A program made the position numbers and the translations under genes. A stretch of 46,923 nucleotides of DNA from an uncultured Spartobacteria bacterium (GTDB lineage Bacteria > Verrucomicrobiota > Verrucomicrobiia > Chthoniobacterales > UBA6821). Under the pieces are notes generated by a model that saw nothing but the letters and a program-made list of their open reading frames with translations, did not search any database and was not told the origin of the DNA. The stretch lies in assembly GCA_903868795.1 (NCBI GenBank), contig CAIPWR010000095.1, positions 1-46,923 of the forward strand. Direction: 5' to 3'. Below are positions 1-8,447 of the stretch, piece after piece (within the stretch, counting starts at the first letter, position 1; each line of letters opens with the position of its first letter).

Positions 1-254
1 CGGAGTTCTTCCCAAACCGGTAGCTCTGGCTTAGCGCCAGCGCCCGAGCTGTTCGGCTCGGGCTGCCGCCACCTTGCCCTTCCGGGCATTTGCGAATAAC
101 TCCTTGAATATCCATATTCCGAGACCTACAAGACGCAGAGCTTTTGAGTTTGGACCGCAGGAAAGACTGGAGAAACATCGCCACGGATCTCGGCGATAGT
201 AAGTAGAGTCTCCACCCTCTTTTTCAGCATCTCTGCGACTCTGCGCGAGATATA
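1..254. other. Non-coding left edge with a GC-rich hairpin
   Basis: I see no supportable gene here. Positions 42-63 form a perfect 8-bp stem (GCCCGAGC/GCTCGGGC) with the loop TGTTCG. It has no T-run on either side, so it is not a convincing terminator. Positions 205-245 contain a phrase of the type 'catctctgcgactctgcgcgag', which resembles short dispersed repeats common in intergenic DNA of this kind of genome; that resemblance is from memory only. The stretch lies downstream of the minus-strand HAD gene. Confidence 0.4.
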
Positions 255-974
255 TCAGTCTTGGAGTGGTGCAATCGCCGCCAAAACGGCGTCGGCGTCG
301 GAAAAATCGTCGAAAAGGAAATCGGGATGGTGCGAGGAGAGTTCTTCGCGTGAGTATTTTCCCGTCGCCACGGCCACGGTGAAAGCACCAAAAGCCTTTC
401 CACACTCGATGTCACGGGGCGTATCCCCGATCACATAGATCCGATCGGGAGTAAAGTCCTCGCCATGCTCTTCAAAAGCCCGGGAGGCCGCCACAGGGCC
501 GAGTTGATTGCGTTCATGATGATCATCGGCAAATGCGCCGAAAGCGAAATAATGCCATACCCCGTAGTGAGTGAGCTTTAACTCTGCACCTGCCGCCAGA
601 TTTCCTGTCAGCAGGGCGAGAACCGCATCCGGTCGTTCCTTCAAGCAATCAAGCAAAGGGATGATTCCGGGGAGAAGGTTGCCCTGATGGCGATGGATCC
701 TATCCGCAAGGATCGCCAGATAGGTGTCGTGGAGACCCATGATGGCTTCCCGGGTCGGTTCCTTTCCTGCTGCCAGAAGGACGCCACGGGCGAGGCCCGT
801 GTCGGTATTGCCGGCGAAGTTAAGCCCCTCAAGAGGTGCCAGAGTCCCCAGAAACTCACCGACGGCCTCTCGATAGGAGGTCTCACCCGCACCACCCGAA
901 GTGATGAGGGTGCCGTCGATGTCAAAGAGGTAGAGGCGCTTTTTGGGGGAGGGCGCGATTCCATCAACCGGCAT
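255..974 (-). CDS. HAD-superfamily hydrolase, phosphoglycolate-phosphatase-like
   Basis: A 239-residue soluble HAD-fold phosphatase. Motif I is DIDGT (D18 and D20 as nucleophile and acid/base). A threonine in LLTGN is motif II, and GDTPRDIECG carries the motif IV acidic residues that bind Mg2+. A helical cap domain lies between motifs I and II, as in the Gph/PGMB subfamily. The substrate cannot be read from the sequence; phosphoglycolate or another small phosphoester is the family default. Its start overlaps the 3' end of infC by 11 bp, so it is probably translated from the same message as the last gene of the thrS-infC run. In many bacteria rpmI and rplT follow infC; they are absent here. 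Family is certain, substrate is not. Confidence 0.85.
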   Translation of the reverse strand: MPVDGIAPSPKKRLYLFDIDGTLITSGGAGETSYREAVGEFLGTLAPLEGLNFAGNTDTGLARGVLLAAGKEPTREAIMGLHDTYLAILADRIHRHQGNLLPGIIPLLDCLKERPDAVLALLTGNLAAGAELKLTHYGVWHYFAFGAFADDHHERNQLGPVAASRAFEEHGEDFTPDRIYVIGDTPRDIECGKAFGAFTVAVATGKYSREELSSHHPDFLFDDFSDADAVLAAIAPLQD

Positions 975-1596
975 GGCCGGTCTCCTCGGAAGTCACAGGG
1001 GCGTCACCTTCGTCCTCATCTTCGTCAGAATCGTCATCCTCGACATATTCCTCCTCGATCTTGGCAAACTTCCTCTTCCGCTTGGCGGCGGGGAGCGGGC
1101 TCATGGTCATCCCGACGGCGCGCCCCACGAGCTTCGGGGGCATATCGACCAGGGCCATGGTCTCGAGATCCTTCTTGATCTTCTCCATCATGGCCATGCC
1201 GAGATCCTTGTGGGCGTTCTCGCGGCCGCGGAACTGGAGAACGATCTTGAGCTTGTTTCCCTTCTCGAGGAACTCCTCGGCATGACGGAGTTTGGTTTCG
1301 TAATCATGGGCGCCAATCTTCACGCGGAACTTGATCTCCTTGACCTTGGTCGCGCTGTGCTTGCTCTCCTTCTCCTTCTTGGTGAGTTCGTACTTGAACT
1401 TGCCGAAATCAGCGATGCGGCAGACGGGAGGATTGGCAGTCGGTGCCACCTCGATCAGATCGAGGCCGTAGGACTTGGCGCGGCGTACGGCCTCGTCGGT
1501 GTTCAGGATGCCGAGTTGCTGGCCGGTGGAGCCGATGATGACTCGCACTTCGCGGGCGCGAATGCGGTCATTGATACGAATGAATGCTGGATTAAT
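964..1596 (-). CDS. infC: Translation initiation factor IF-3, probable AUU start
   Basis: IF-3 binds the 30S subunit, prevents early 50S joining and monitors the start codon. The protein has the IF3-N domain, a lysine-rich linker and the IF3-C domain, then an acidic tail (EEEYVEDDDSDEDEDEG) longer than usual. The first ATG/GTG-type codon in frame is GTG at 1546-1548, but starting there would delete the conserved N-terminus. Reading upstream gives IRINDRIRAREV, a typical IF-3 opening, and a TGA at 1603-1605 closes the frame. No ATG, GTG or TTG lies between. I therefore place the start at ATT (1594-1596), with GAGGG about 14 nt upstream; ATT at 1579-1581 is the alternative. AUU starts are known for infC (E. 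coli) and underlie autoregulation. It lies downstream of thrS and overlaps the HAD gene. Confidence 0.9.
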   Translation of the reverse strand: MNPAFIRINDRIRAREVRVIIGSTGQQLGILNTDEAVRRAKSYGLDLIEVAPTANPPVCRIADFGKFKYELTKKEKESKHSATKVKEIKFRVKIGAHDYETKLRHAEEFLEKGNKLKIVLQFRGRENAHKDLGMAMMEKIKKDLETMALVDMPPKLVGRAVGMTMSPLPAAKRKRKFAKIEEEYVEDDDSDEDEDEGDAPVTSEETGHAG

Positions 1597-1703
1597 GGGA
1601 CTTCAATATGCCCTCGTTTAGCGGGGGCACGGGGTTGTGGCGGCATGAGGATGCCGACGGTTTGCTGACTGCGGGAACAAAGAGACCAAAGTGATCAAGC
1701 GAC

Positions 1704-1735
1704 AAAGAAAAGGTCACGCTCATACGGTGAGCGTG
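1704..1735 (-). terminator. Hairpin plus T-run at the thrS stop codon
   Basis: On the minus strand CACGCTCA and TGAGCGTG form a perfect 8-bp stem with a 5-nt loop, followed by ACC and TTTTCTTT. The stem includes the thrS stop codon. It lies between thrS and infC, so it may be a terminator or a partial attenuator that sets how much infC is read from the thrS message. No termination data are available. Confidence 0.5.
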
Positions 1736-3642
1736 CGGTCGCGGATTTCGGATTCGAGACGTGGAATGAATGCATCTGCTGCGACGGCCCCTTCGTCGCC
1801 GCGTTGACGGCTGCGAATGGAGAGTTGGCCTGCGGCCTCCTCCTTGGGTCCGACAACGATCATGTAGGGAACCTTATCGAGCTGAGCAAGACGAATTTTG
1901 GAGCCGAGCTTTTCCGGAGAGAGGTCGGCGGTGGCGCGGATGCCTCTGGACGTCATTTCGGCGACCATTTTCTGCGCGTACTCGGCTACCTTTTCCGAAA
2001 CCGGAAGGATGCGTGCCTGCTCGGGAGCAAGCCAGACGGGGAAGTCTCCCGCGAAGTGCTCGATCAGGACGCCGGTGAAGCGCTCCAGGGATCCGAAGGG
2101 TGCCCGGTGGATCATCACAGGAACATGCGGCTTGCCGTCGGCCCCGATATAGGAGAGGTCGAAGCGGACGGGAAGAACGTAGTCGACCTGGACGGTTCCG
2201 AGTTGCCACTCGCGTCCCAGGACATCCTTCACCACAAAATCGATCTTCGGGCCGTAGAAAGCCGCTTCACCTGGTTCTTCGGAGAATGGGACTCCGAGGG
2301 TGGCCGCCGCATCACGGCAGGCCTGCTCGGCGAGGTCCCATTGGGCTGGATTTCCGGTGAACTTGCTGCTGTCGGGATCGCGAAGTCCCACGCGGACGCG
2401 GTAATCCGACATGCCGAGCGTGGTGAGAACTTTCTTCACAAGGGCAAGGCACCCCTGGACCTCGGCCGCTACCTGCTCCTCGGTGCAGAAGAGGTGAGCA
2501 TCATCCTGGGTGAAGCCGCGCACGCGGGTCATGCCGTTGAGTTCACCCGACTGCTCCCAGCGGTAGACGGTTCCGAACTCGGCGAGACGGACCGGAAGAT
2601 CGCGGTAACTGTGAGGTTGAGAGGCGAAGATCTTGATGTGATGAGGGCAGTTCATCGGCTTCAGCATGAAGCCGTCAAGCAAACGGGTTGGATCCATCAC
2701 GCGGTCCTTCGCTACGATTTCCTTGCCGGCCCGCTCGTTCAGGGAGGAAGCAAAGGATTCGGAGACAGCTTCCAAGCGTGCGGTCATCTCTGCACATCCG
2801 CATCCCTCCGAGGCGATCCGAGCGAGTTGATCCGGTTCGGGAATGGCTGGGAACTGGGACTCCTTGTAATAAGGGAAGTGACCCGAGGTCTTGTAGAGAC
2901 CGATCTTGCCGATGTGAGGCGTGAAGACCTGGGAGTAACCCTGCTTGGCAAGTTCCCCGCTGATGAAGTTCTGCAACTCCTGACGGATGATGGCTCCCTT
3001 TGGAGTCCAGAGGATCAGACCCTGGCCGACCGCATCATCGATATGAAAGAGTCCCTGCTCCTTGCCGATCTTGCGGTGATCGCGCTTCTTGGCCTCTTCC
3101 AGCATGGCAAACCAGTTCTCCATCTCCTCGATGGAGGGGAAGGCTGTTCCATAGATGCGCTGGAGTTGAGGATTGTTTTCGTCACCTTGATAGAAAGCGC
3201 TCGCCACATGGGTGAGGCGGAAGGCTGCCACCTTGGAGGTGTCGGCGACATGCGGGCCGGCACAGAGATCGGTGAAGGCACCGTTACGGTAGAGGGTGAT
3301 CTCCTCGCCAGCGGGAATACGGGTGATGATATCGAGCTTGAACTTGCTCGGTGAAGGACGGGAGGTCAGGCCTGCGAGTTCGCCCCGTTCTCCCATGGCA
3401 AGAGCCTCGTCACGGGTAATGACCTCACGCTGGAAGGGCTGCGCCTCGGTGATGATGGAGGCCATCTCTTTCTCAATTCGCTCGAAATCTTCGGGACTGA
3501 TCCTGTGCGAGAGATCGACGTCGTAGTAGAAGCCGTTTTCAACCGGAGGTCCTGCCGCAAACTGAGCCTCGGGCCAGATCCGGAGGATCGCATTCGCCAG
3601 AATATGCGCGCAGGAATGGCGGATCGTTTCGAGTTCGGTCAT
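1720..3642 (-). CDS. thrS: Threonyl-tRNA synthetase without TGS domain
   Basis: Class II aminoacyl-tRNA synthetase that charges tRNA-Thr. The protein opens directly with the editing domain (HSCAH, H9 and H13; CAGPH, C127 and H131), so the N-terminal TGS domain of E. coli ThrRS is missing although total length (640) is normal. Catalytic residues are in place: zinc ligands C332 in KPMNCPHH, H383 in TQDDAH and H512 in MIHRA; motif 2 begins RWEQSGE (R361). The anticodon-binding domain ends the protein. Length is restored by an extra segment of about 55 residues (267-324) inserted just before KPMNCPHH, where E. coli has a short loop; it contains the small Cys pair CGC. The gene starts 35 bp after the Trm112-like gene and is followed by a hairpin and infC. 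Confidence 0.96.
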   Translation of the reverse strand: MTELETIRHSCAHILANAILRIWPEAQFAAGPPVENGFYYDVDLSHRISPEDFERIEKEMASIITEAQPFQREVITRDEALAMGERGELAGLTSRPSPSKFKLDIITRIPAGEEITLYRNGAFTDLCAGPHVADTSKVAAFRLTHVASAFYQGDENNPQLQRIYGTAFPSIEEMENWFAMLEEAKKRDHRKIGKEQGLFHIDDAVGQGLILWTPKGAIIRQELQNFISGELAKQGYSQVFTPHIGKIGLYKTSGHFPYYKESQFPAIPEPDQLARIASEGCGCAEMTARLEAVSESFASSLNERAGKEIVAKDRVMDPTRLLDGFMLKPMNCPHHIKIFASQPHSYRDLPVRLAEFGTVYRWEQSGELNGMTRVRGFTQDDAHLFCTEEQVAAEVQGCLALVKKVLTTLGMSDYRVRVGLRDPDSSKFTGNPAQWDLAEQACRDAAATLGVPFSEEPGEAAFYGPKIDFVVKDVLGREWQLGTVQVDYVLPVRFDLSYIGADGKPHVPVMIHRAPFGSLERFTGVLIEHFAGDFPVWLAPEQARILPVSEKVAEYAQKMVAEMTSRGIRATADLSPEKLGSKIRLAQLDKVPYMIVVGPKEEAAGQLSIRSRQRGDEGAVAADAFIPRLESEIRDRTLTV

Positions 3643-3677
3643 GGAAGAAAGGTAATAAGGCTGAAGACTGAAGACTT

Positions 3678-3893
3678 TTAGGTCGGAGGCTGAAGGGGAA
3701 TCAGCGACTCGGGGAGGAGGGAGGGGATGCCGCCCTTCACAGGGAATGCTGCGGCACCATCTTCACGGACAAGAAACCCATCGGCATCGTGGGAGGCCAG
3801 GGCACGGAACTCCTCTGGGGTCGCCAGATGCAACTGCTGTCCCGTGACGGGGCAACGAAGCAGTGAGGCAAGATCAGTCAGGACATCCGCCAT
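3678..3893 (-). CDS. Trm112-like (UPF0434/YcaR-type) small protein
   Basis: A 71-residue protein with the Trm112/YcaR outline: an N-terminal helix, LLRCPVTGQQL, then DGFLVREDGAAAFPVKGGIPSLLPE, which matches the family ending (yPi.dGIP.LL.ea). Eukaryotic and archaeal Trm112 activates methyltransferases; bacterial members have no settled role. Only one cysteine of the usual zinc-ribbon pairs remains (C14), so metal binding is unlikely. It starts 3 bp after the stop of the MoeB/ThiF-rhodanese gene and is followed by thrS, so co-transcription is likely. Family confidence is good; function unknown. Confidence 0.8.
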   Translation of the reverse strand: MADVLTDLASLLRCPVTGQQLHLATPEEFRALASHDADGFLVREDGAAAFPVKGGIPSLLPESLIPLQPPT

Positions 3894-3896
3894 GGA

Positions 3897-5099
3897 TTAG
3901 TATTTTGCGACGGAGGGGTCGATCCGGTCAGCCCAAGCAAGGATGCCGCCCGCAACGTTGAAGAGCTTTGAGAAGCCGGCTCCCTGAAGTTCGCGAAGGG
4001 CGTTCGCGGAGCGGACGCCCGACTTGCACTGCAGATAGATCGTGTCGGCACTGTCGAGTTCGCTCATGCGGGAGTGAAGATCGCCAAGCGGGATGAGCTT
4101 GGCGCCGGGGATCCGGGCGATGTCCCACTCGAATTGCTCGCGGACATCGATCAGGGTGATTTTCTCCCCGCTCTGGAGTTTGGCCTGAAGCTCCTCGACA
4201 GTGATCTCCGGCACAGGGGCTTCCGCTTCCTCGGCGGCTGCCGCTTGGGGGATGCCGCAGAAGGTATCGTAGTCGATGAGTTCCGTAATGCTAGGATTCT
4301 CACCGCAGACGGGACACTTGGGATCGCGGCGGGGCTTGAACTCGCGGAAGCTCATCTTCAGCGCGTCGAAAGTCATCAGGCGACCAATCAGAGGATCGCC
4401 GATGCCTACGATCAGCTTGATCGCCTCGATGGCCTGCATGACACCGATGATGCCTGGGAGTACCCCGAGGACGCCTCCCTCGGCACAGCTTGGAACCATG
4501 CCTGGTGGCGGAGGTTCCGGATAGAGGCAGCGGTAGCAGGGACCGCCGAGATGAGGAGCGAACACGGTGCACTGACCGTCGAACCGGAAAATGGAGCCAT
4601 AGATATTCGGCTTCTTCTGGAAGACGCAGATATCGTTGGAGAGATAGCGGGTCGGGAAATTATCCGTCCCGTCAATCACGATGTCATAAGGGGCGACGAT
4701 TTCAGCCGCGTTCTCGGAAGTGAAGAAGCAGTCGTGAAGGTCGACCTGCACGTTGGGATTGATCTCCTTGATGGTGTCTCGTGCGCTGTTGATTTTCTTG
4801 CGGCCGACATCGCGCGTGCCGTGCAGGATCTGGCGTTGAAGGTTTGAGAAATCGACGGTGTCGAAATCAACGAGACCGATCCTTCCGATGCCGGCGGCGG
4901 CAAGGTAAAGAGCGATCGGGGAGCCGAGTCCGCCCGTTCCGATACAGAGAACGCTGGCCGCTTTGATCCGTTTCTGCCCCTCGAGGGTGACCTCGGGCAT
5001 GATGAGATGGCGTGAATAGCGCGCGATCTCGTCGTTGCTCAGTTCGACGGCTGTGGAGCGCGCCGGATCAATGATGCTTTTGCTCATAAAAAGGGTCAT
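3897..5099 (-). CDS. MoeB/ThiF-type adenylyltransferase fused to rhodanese (MoeZ-like)
   Basis: An E1-like enzyme that adenylates the C-terminus of a ubiquitin-like sulfur carrier (MoaD or ThiS type), followed by a rhodanese domain that supplies sulfur. The nucleotide loop is GTGGLGSP. Zinc ligands are two CxxC motifs (CYRC and CPVC). The thioester-type cysteine is in PSCAEGG, and the rhodanese loop is CKSGVRS. This two-domain layout is that of MoeZ and MOCS3. I chose ATG at 5099 because AGGGG lies 8 nt upstream; an ATG at 5087 is possible and a longer frame reaches 5129. No MoaD or ThiS gene is nearby, so whether it serves molybdopterin, thiamine, cysteine or tRNA thiolation is open. It follows trpB by about 100 bp. 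Confidence 0.9.
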   Translation of the reverse strand: MTLFMSKSIIDPARSTAVELSNDEIARYSRHLIMPEVTLEGQKRIKAASVLCIGTGGLGSPIALYLAAAGIGRIGLVDFDTVDFSNLQRQILHGTRDVGRKKINSARDTIKEINPNVQVDLHDCFFTSENAAEIVAPYDIVIDGTDNFPTRYLSNDICVFQKKPNIYGSIFRFDGQCTVFAPHLGGPCYRCLYPEPPPPGMVPSCAEGGVLGVLPGIIGVMQAIEAIKLIVGIGDPLIGRLMTFDALKMSFREFKPRRDPKCPVCGENPSITELIDYDTFCGIPQAAAAEEAEAPVPEITVEELQAKLQSGEKITLIDVREQFEWDIARIPGAKLIPLGDLHSRMSELDSADTIYLQCKSGVRSANALRELQGAGFSKLFNVAGGILAWADRIDPSVAKY

Positions 5100-5201
5100 A
5101 AAGGTAGCCCCTAAGGCCTCCCCTATCAAGGGAAAGAGGGTTCTTGAATCTCCTTAAGACACAGAAACATGGGGACCCGGAAACGATGGATTTCCGCAAG
5201 T

Positions 5202-6434
5202 TCAGGATGCTTTCCCCTCTTCCGACTCGAGAGACGCCACCTGCTGGACATCCTTGTCACCTCTGCCAGAGAGATTCACCACGATCAGTTGATCGGGATT
5301 CATGGTTGGGGCAACCTTGATCACCTCGGCGATGGCATGGGCGGTCTCAAGGGCAGGGATGATCCCTTCGATCGAGGCGAGTTTGTGGAAGGCGGCGAGA
5401 GCTTCGTCATCGGTGGCGTAGGAGTAGTCGACCCGTCCTGCGTCCTTAAGGAAGCTGTGTTCGGGTCCGATCGCCGCATAATCGAGACCTGCTGAGACGG
5501 AGTGGGTCAACTCGATCTGCCCATCGTCATCGGCAAGGAGCCATGTCTTGGTGCCTTGGAGAACACCCAGCTTTCCACCTTGGAAACGTGCGGCATGTTT
5601 CCCCCGGACGATGCCTCCACCTCCGGCTTCCACGCCGGTCATGCGAACACCCTTATCGTTGAGGAATGCATAAAAGAGACCGATGGCGTTGCTTCCGCCG
5701 CCGACGCATGCAACCAGGAGGTCTGGAAGTCGCTCCTCGCGCTGGAGGATTTGTTTGCGGGCCTCATCACCGATGATCCGATGGAAATCGCGTACGATCA
5801 TCGGATAGGGATGGGCGCCGAGAGCTGAGCCCAGAATGTAGTGGGTGTCGCGGACATTGGTCACCCAGTCTCGCATCGCCTCGTTGATCGCTTCTTTGAG
5901 CGTGGCTTGACCGGCGGTGACTCCGATCACCTCGGCCCCTAGAAAGCGCATGCGGGCCACGTTCAGAGCCTGACGTTCCATGTCGACAGCGCCCATGTAA
6001 ATGCGGCACTGGAAACCGAAGCGCGCCGCAGCCGTGGCCGTGGCGACGCCATGCTGGCCGGCTCCGGTCTCGGCGATGATCCGCTTCTTTCCCATACGCC
6101 GCGCCAGCAGGATCTGGCCGAGGGCGTTGTTAATCTTATGAGCGCCGGTGTGGAGGAGATCCTCACGCTTCAAGTAGATCTTGGCTCCGCCAAGTTCCTT
6201 CGTCAGTCGCTCGGCAAAATAAAGAGGAGTGGGACGGCCCACAAACTCCTGAAGCAGCGAGGCCAGTTCATTTCGGAATGCAGGATCTTTCTTCGCCGCT
6301 GCATAGTGTTGCTCGAGTTCGAGCAAGGCAGTCATCAGTGTCTCCGGAACAAAACGACCTCCGTAGGGGCCGAAGTGTCCGTATTGGTCGGGGTAACTTG
6401 TGAGATTCCCGGATGTGTGAGCTTCAAGTGACAT
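5202..6434 (-). CDS. trpB: Tryptophan synthase beta chain
   Basis: PLP enzyme that condenses indole with serine in the last step of tryptophan synthesis, normally as an alpha2-beta2 complex. The PLP lysine lies in [10 protein letters not shown], the phosphate-binding loop is [10 protein letters not shown], and the N-terminus [13 protein letters not shown] is typical of TrpB1. Length (410) is normal. The start ATG overlaps the mutY stop (TGATG), so translation is probably coupled; a GTG one codon upstream is possible. trpA is not in the window, so the trp genes are dispersed or split. The gene continues a minus-strand run through the MoeZ-like gene toward thrS. Confidence 0.97.
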   Translation of the reverse strand: MSLEAHTSGNLTSYPDQYGHFGPYGGRFVPETLMTALLELEQHYAAAKKDPAFRNELASLLQEFVGRPTPLYFAERLTKELGGAKIYLKREDLLHTGAHKINNALGQILLARRMGKKRIIAETGAGQHGVATATAAARFGFQCRIYMGAVDMERQALNVARMRFLGAEVIGVTAGQATLKEAINEAMRDWVTNVRDTHYILGSALGAHPYPMIVRDFHRIIGDEARKQILQREERLPDLLVACVGGGSNAIGLFYAFLNDKGVRMTGVEAGGGGIVRGKHAARFQGGKLGVLQGTKTWLLADDDGQIELTHSVSAGLDYAAIGPEHSFLKDAGRVDYSYATDDEALAAFHKLASIEGIIPALETAHAIAEVIKVAPTMNPDQLIVVNLSGRGDKDVQQVASLESEEGKAS

Positions 6435-7480
6435 CACGTATTAGTATGACTGGTATGGAGGATTGCGGCAATCGCCCTTCTGTGAGGTGAAGGAATTGGC
6501 AAGTTGGCCAACTCCTCTTGGGAAAATCCCTTGAGTCCTGCGGGGATCGCGCTTTTCACCGGATGAACCTTCATGGTGACCCGGTAGCGGGTGATCGGGT
6601 AGGTGATTTCGGCCAGTGCTCGACCCGATGGTTTGGCAGAGCCAAGATCGGGCAGAATCCAGAGGCCGCGCCATCGAGGCCCCAGCGACTGCTCCAGATA
6701 GAGGTGGTCGCCTCTCTGAAAACAAGCCCTGTGTTCCAGAAGTTTCGTGATGACGGCACGCGGGGATTTTTTTGGGAGTGTTTCGGGAGCAGGGGCGGCG
6801 CAGGTGTCCTTCAGGGGGCACTCCTTGCAGTCTGGCATGCCGGAGGTGCAAATCATCGCACCAAGATCCATGAGGGCTGATGCGAGGGATCGGCAGCCGG
6901 TCTTTGGGAAAAAGTTATCCGCAATGGCCTCCAGCGATGAACGTCCCGCTGCCGTATCGATGGGGGTGATCATGTTTCCCCAACGTGCGAGCACCCTAAT
7001 GATGTTCGTGTCGAGGACCACGGCATGCTGATCATGGGCAAATGCCCTGATCGCCGCCGCCGTGTAGGCTCCAACCCCCGGCAACGCCAACAGATCTGAT
7101 TCCTTCACCGGCACCTCCCCGAGATGGTGCTCCATGACGCTCCGTGCCGCCGCATGAAGTCTTCGCGCCCGGGAGTAGTAGCCGAGACCTTCCCAAGCCG
7201 CGAGGACCTCCTGCTCCTCAGCCACTGCGAGATCGCTGATGGCAGGGAATCGCTTCATCCAGGCATGGAAGCGTGGAGTCACCGTGGTGACGGTGGTCTG
7301 TTGAAGCATGAACTCCGAAACGAGGACTGCGTAGGGATCCGAGCGCTTGCGCCAAGGGAGTTCATGGCGACCATGCGATTCATGCCATTGCAGAAGTGTT
7401 TTCCTCGCCCTCGAGGCTCGTGAAATTTGGTCGCTGGTTGAATGGCTCTTCTTCTTGTCCACCTTTGCCTCGTAGGGCAC
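6434..7480 (-). CDS. mutY: A/G-specific adenine DNA glycosylase
   Basis: Base-excision repair enzyme that removes adenine paired with 8-oxoguanine. The catalytic glutamate is E56 in VSEFMLQQT, the helix-hairpin-helix is LPGVGAYTA (133-141), and the catalytic aspartate is D157 in VLDTN. The [4Fe-4S] ligands C211, C218, C221 and C227 follow the C-x6-C-x2-C-x5-C pattern. The C-terminal NUDIX-like domain that recognises 8-oxoG is present ([13 protein letters not shown]). Length (348) is normal. The start is a GTG at 7480, only 4 bp from the first possible rnhC start on the other strand, so the promoters must overlap or lie inside one of the two genes. Confidence 0.96.
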   Translation of the reverse strand: MPYEAKVDKKKSHSTSDQISRASRARKTLLQWHESHGRHELPWRKRSDPYAVLVSEFMLQQTTVTTVTPRFHAWMKRFPAISDLAVAEEQEVLAAWEGLGYYSRARRLHAAARSVMEHHLGEVPVKESDLLALPGVGAYTAAAIRAFAHDQHAVVLDTNIIRVLARWGNMITPIDTAAGRSSLEAIADNFFPKTGCRSLASALMDLGAMICTSGMPDCKECPLKDTCAAPAPETLPKKSPRAVITKLLEHRACFQRGDHLYLEQSLGPRWRGLWILPDLGSAKPSGRALAEITYPITRYRVTMKVHPVKSAIPAGLKGFSQEELANLPIPSPHRRAIAAILHTSHTNT

Positions 7481-7484
7481 CTTC

Positions 7485-8447
7485 GTGAAAACAGCAAGCC
7501 GTCCTCTCGATTCATCCGCAATGCCTCCACTTCACTCCCAGACCTATCCGTTGACGTCGGAGCAGGCGGAAAAATTGCGCACTCTCCTGCGCGAGCGCGG
7601 ATTTACCTTTCAGGAGAAGCCTTACACTCTTTATGCGGCTACCAAGGAAAAGCTCAATATCGCCGTCTATGAGAAGGGGCCGAAGGCGTTGCTTCAGGGA
7701 CGCGGCCTGGAGGATTTCATCACCTTCGTGATGGAGCCCGAGATTCTCGGAGAGGCCCGTCTCGGCTACGAGGAGTTTCATGATCCGGAGCAATTTGCTC
7801 CTCACTTTGGAATCGATGAGAGCGGAAAAGGCGACCTGTTCGGACCCCTGGTCATTGCCGGGGTCTATGTTGATGGTGATCTTGCGCGGCAACTGCGTGA
7901 TGCCGGTATCCGTGACAGCAAGGGGATCGGAACGGATAAGAAGATCCGTGAACTGGCGCAGGTGATCAGGGATTCAGACGCACCTTCGGAAATCATTGTG
8001 ATCGGTCCTGAAAAGTACAACCAGCTCTATACCAAGATCGGGAATCTGAACCGGCTGCTGGCCTGGGGGCATGCCCGGATCATCGAGAATCTTTGCATCC
8101 GGGTGCCCTCGTGTCCGCGTGCGCTCTCCGACAAGTTTGCCGATGCCCGAGTACTGCAAAAAGCACTGCTCGAAAATGGACGCAAGATCCAACTCGATCA
8201 ACGTACCAAGGCTGAGAGCGACTACGCCGTGGCCGCAGCCTCGATCCTGGCGCGTGAGGGATTCATCGACTGGCTCGACAAGAATGGTGACGAGTTGGGA
8301 ATCCCGCTGGCCAAAGGAGTCTCGGCCAAGGTGAAGAGTGCCGCCTCTGATGTGATCAGGGTGTATGGTCCGGGGATGCTGGCGAAGGTCGCAAAGATGC
8401 ACTTCAAGACGGCGTCCGAGATTCTCTCAACATTCAAAGAAGTATGA
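7485..8447 (+). CDS. rnhC: Ribonuclease HIII
   Basis: Cuts RNA in RNA/DNA hybrids. The N-terminal DUF3378 (TBP-like) substrate-binding domain is followed by the RNase H fold that begins GIDESGKGDLFGP; the Asp-Glu pair here is the signature that separates RNase HIII from HII. Other active-site acids lie in DARVL and AESDYAV. Length (320) is typical. The start is GTG 7485 or ATG 7521; neither has a clear ribosome-binding site, and the later one leaves room for a mutY promoter. The stop overlaps the next gene by 4 bp (ATGA), so the pair is probably one operon. Confidence 0.95.
   Translation: MKTASRPLDSSAMPPLHSQTYPLTSEQAEKLRTLLRERGFTFQEKPYTLYAATKEKLNIAVYEKGPKALLQGRGLEDFITFVMEPEILGEARLGYEEFHDPEQFAPHFGIDESGKGDLFGPLVIAGVYVDGDLARQLRDAGIRDSKGIGTDKKIRELAQVIRDSDAPSEIIVIGPEKYNQLYTKIGNLNRLLAWGHARIIENLCIRVPSCPRALSDKFADARVLQKALLENGRKIQLDQRTKAESDYAVAAASILAREGFIDWLDKNGDELGIPLAKGVSAKVKSAASDVIRVYGPGMLAKVAKMHFKTASEILSTFKEV

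Noticed and set aside
31-405. A 124-codon minus-strand frame at the left edge
   Set aside because: It overlaps the HAD gene in another frame, is very Arg-rich, and spans a GC-rich hairpin. There is no support for coding.
1804-3354. A 516-codon open frame on the plus strand
   Set aside because: It is exactly antisense to thrS, whose motifs are complete. Long antisense frames are common in GC-rich genes, and the product has no recognisable domain.
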